Notes under the pieces: generated by a model | What the model was told of the DNA's origin: nothing | Database searches by the model: none | What the model saw: only the letters and a program-made list of their open reading frames with translations | Position numbers and translations under genes: made by a program | Shown: one piece after another, positions 5,587 to 5,648 of the stretch | Layout: every line of letters begins with the position of its first letter | Position numbering within the stretch: the stretch's first letter is position 1 | From: an uncultured Bacillota bacterium | Lineage (GTDB): Bacteria > Bacillota > Clostridia > Oscillospirales > Oscillospiraceae | Assembly: GCA_937890735.1 (NCBI GenBank) | Contig: CALACZ010000200.1 | Coordinates: 1 to 5,648, forward strand | Reading direction: 5' to 3' | Length of the DNA: 5,648 nt

Positions 5587-5648
5587 ATGGCTGTGAAAAA
5601 AACCGGCAAAAATGCCGCCTATGTCGCCTGCAGCGGCGGCTGCCGCGC
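5587..5648 (+). CDS. Start of a further operon gene, possible iron-sulphur protein, cut by window edge
   Basis: An ATG three bases after the hydroxylase stop, with an AAGGAAGGA ribosome binding site at 5571-5579 inside the end of that gene, opens a frame of 20 complete codons to the window edge. The tight spacing indicates co-transcription and probably translational coupling. After a lysine-rich start the residues AAYVACSGGCR contain Cys15 and Cys19. A 'YV.C.GGC.A' segment is reminiscent of the cysteine-rich region of RnfB-type [4Fe-4S] electron-transfer proteins. That would suit an electron acceptor for a hydroxylase lacking its own flavin domain. With so few residues the identity is a guess; only the existence of the gene is well supported. 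Confidence 0.6.
   Translation, partial: MAVKKTGKNAAYVACSGGCR

Overview
The window looks like chromosomal DNA from a high-GC member of the Clostridia, most likely a gut Oscillospiraceae-type anaerobe. The evidence is GC-rich coding sequence with strong GC bias at third positions, AT-rich intergenic promoters with near-consensus sigma-A boxes, clear AGGAGG/AAGGAAGG-type ribosome binding sites, and a two-domain molybdenum hydroxylase of the kind found in selenium-using anaerobes. The taxonomic placement is inference; no rRNA or other marker is present.

Left edge (1-491). A minus-strand reading frame starting at 103 and running off the window encodes the N-terminal helix-turn-helix of a probable IS481-like/integrase-core transposase. 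To its right lies about 390 bp without a convincing gene. It holds the likely outer end of the insertion sequence (about 104-178), then a patchwork of GC-rich inverted and direct repeats resembling dispersed palindromic elements of clostridial genomes, and a hairpin directly behind the stop codon of the next gene.

Middle (492-2821). A 12-TM major facilitator transporter (minus strand, 492-1706) and a D-2-hydroxyacid dehydrogenase (plus strand, 1862-2821) are divergently transcribed from a 155-bp region. That region contains one good promoter for each gene and a perfect 10-bp tandem repeat between the two -35 boxes, which could be a shared operator.

Right (2822-5648). After a 182-bp AT-rich gap with its own strong promoter and a possible structured leader comes an 859-aa molybdenum hydroxylase (3004-5583). 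It fuses a two-cluster [2Fe-2S] domain directly to the molybdopterin domains with no FAD domain, and it keeps the residues that mark purine (xanthine) oxidation rather than aldehyde oxidation. It best fits the selenium-dependent xanthine dehydrogenase type. Three bases after its stop begins another gene, cut by the window edge, whose first residues carry a Cys-x3-Cys motif suggestive of an iron-sulphur electron carrier.

Together, the hydroxylase and the downstream gene look like the start of an operon for oxidation of a purine or related heterocycle. The transporter and dehydrogenase may handle uptake and a hydroxy/keto-acid step of a neighbouring pathway, but nothing in the sequence proves a shared substrate. 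No CRISPR array, tRNA or rRNA was seen.
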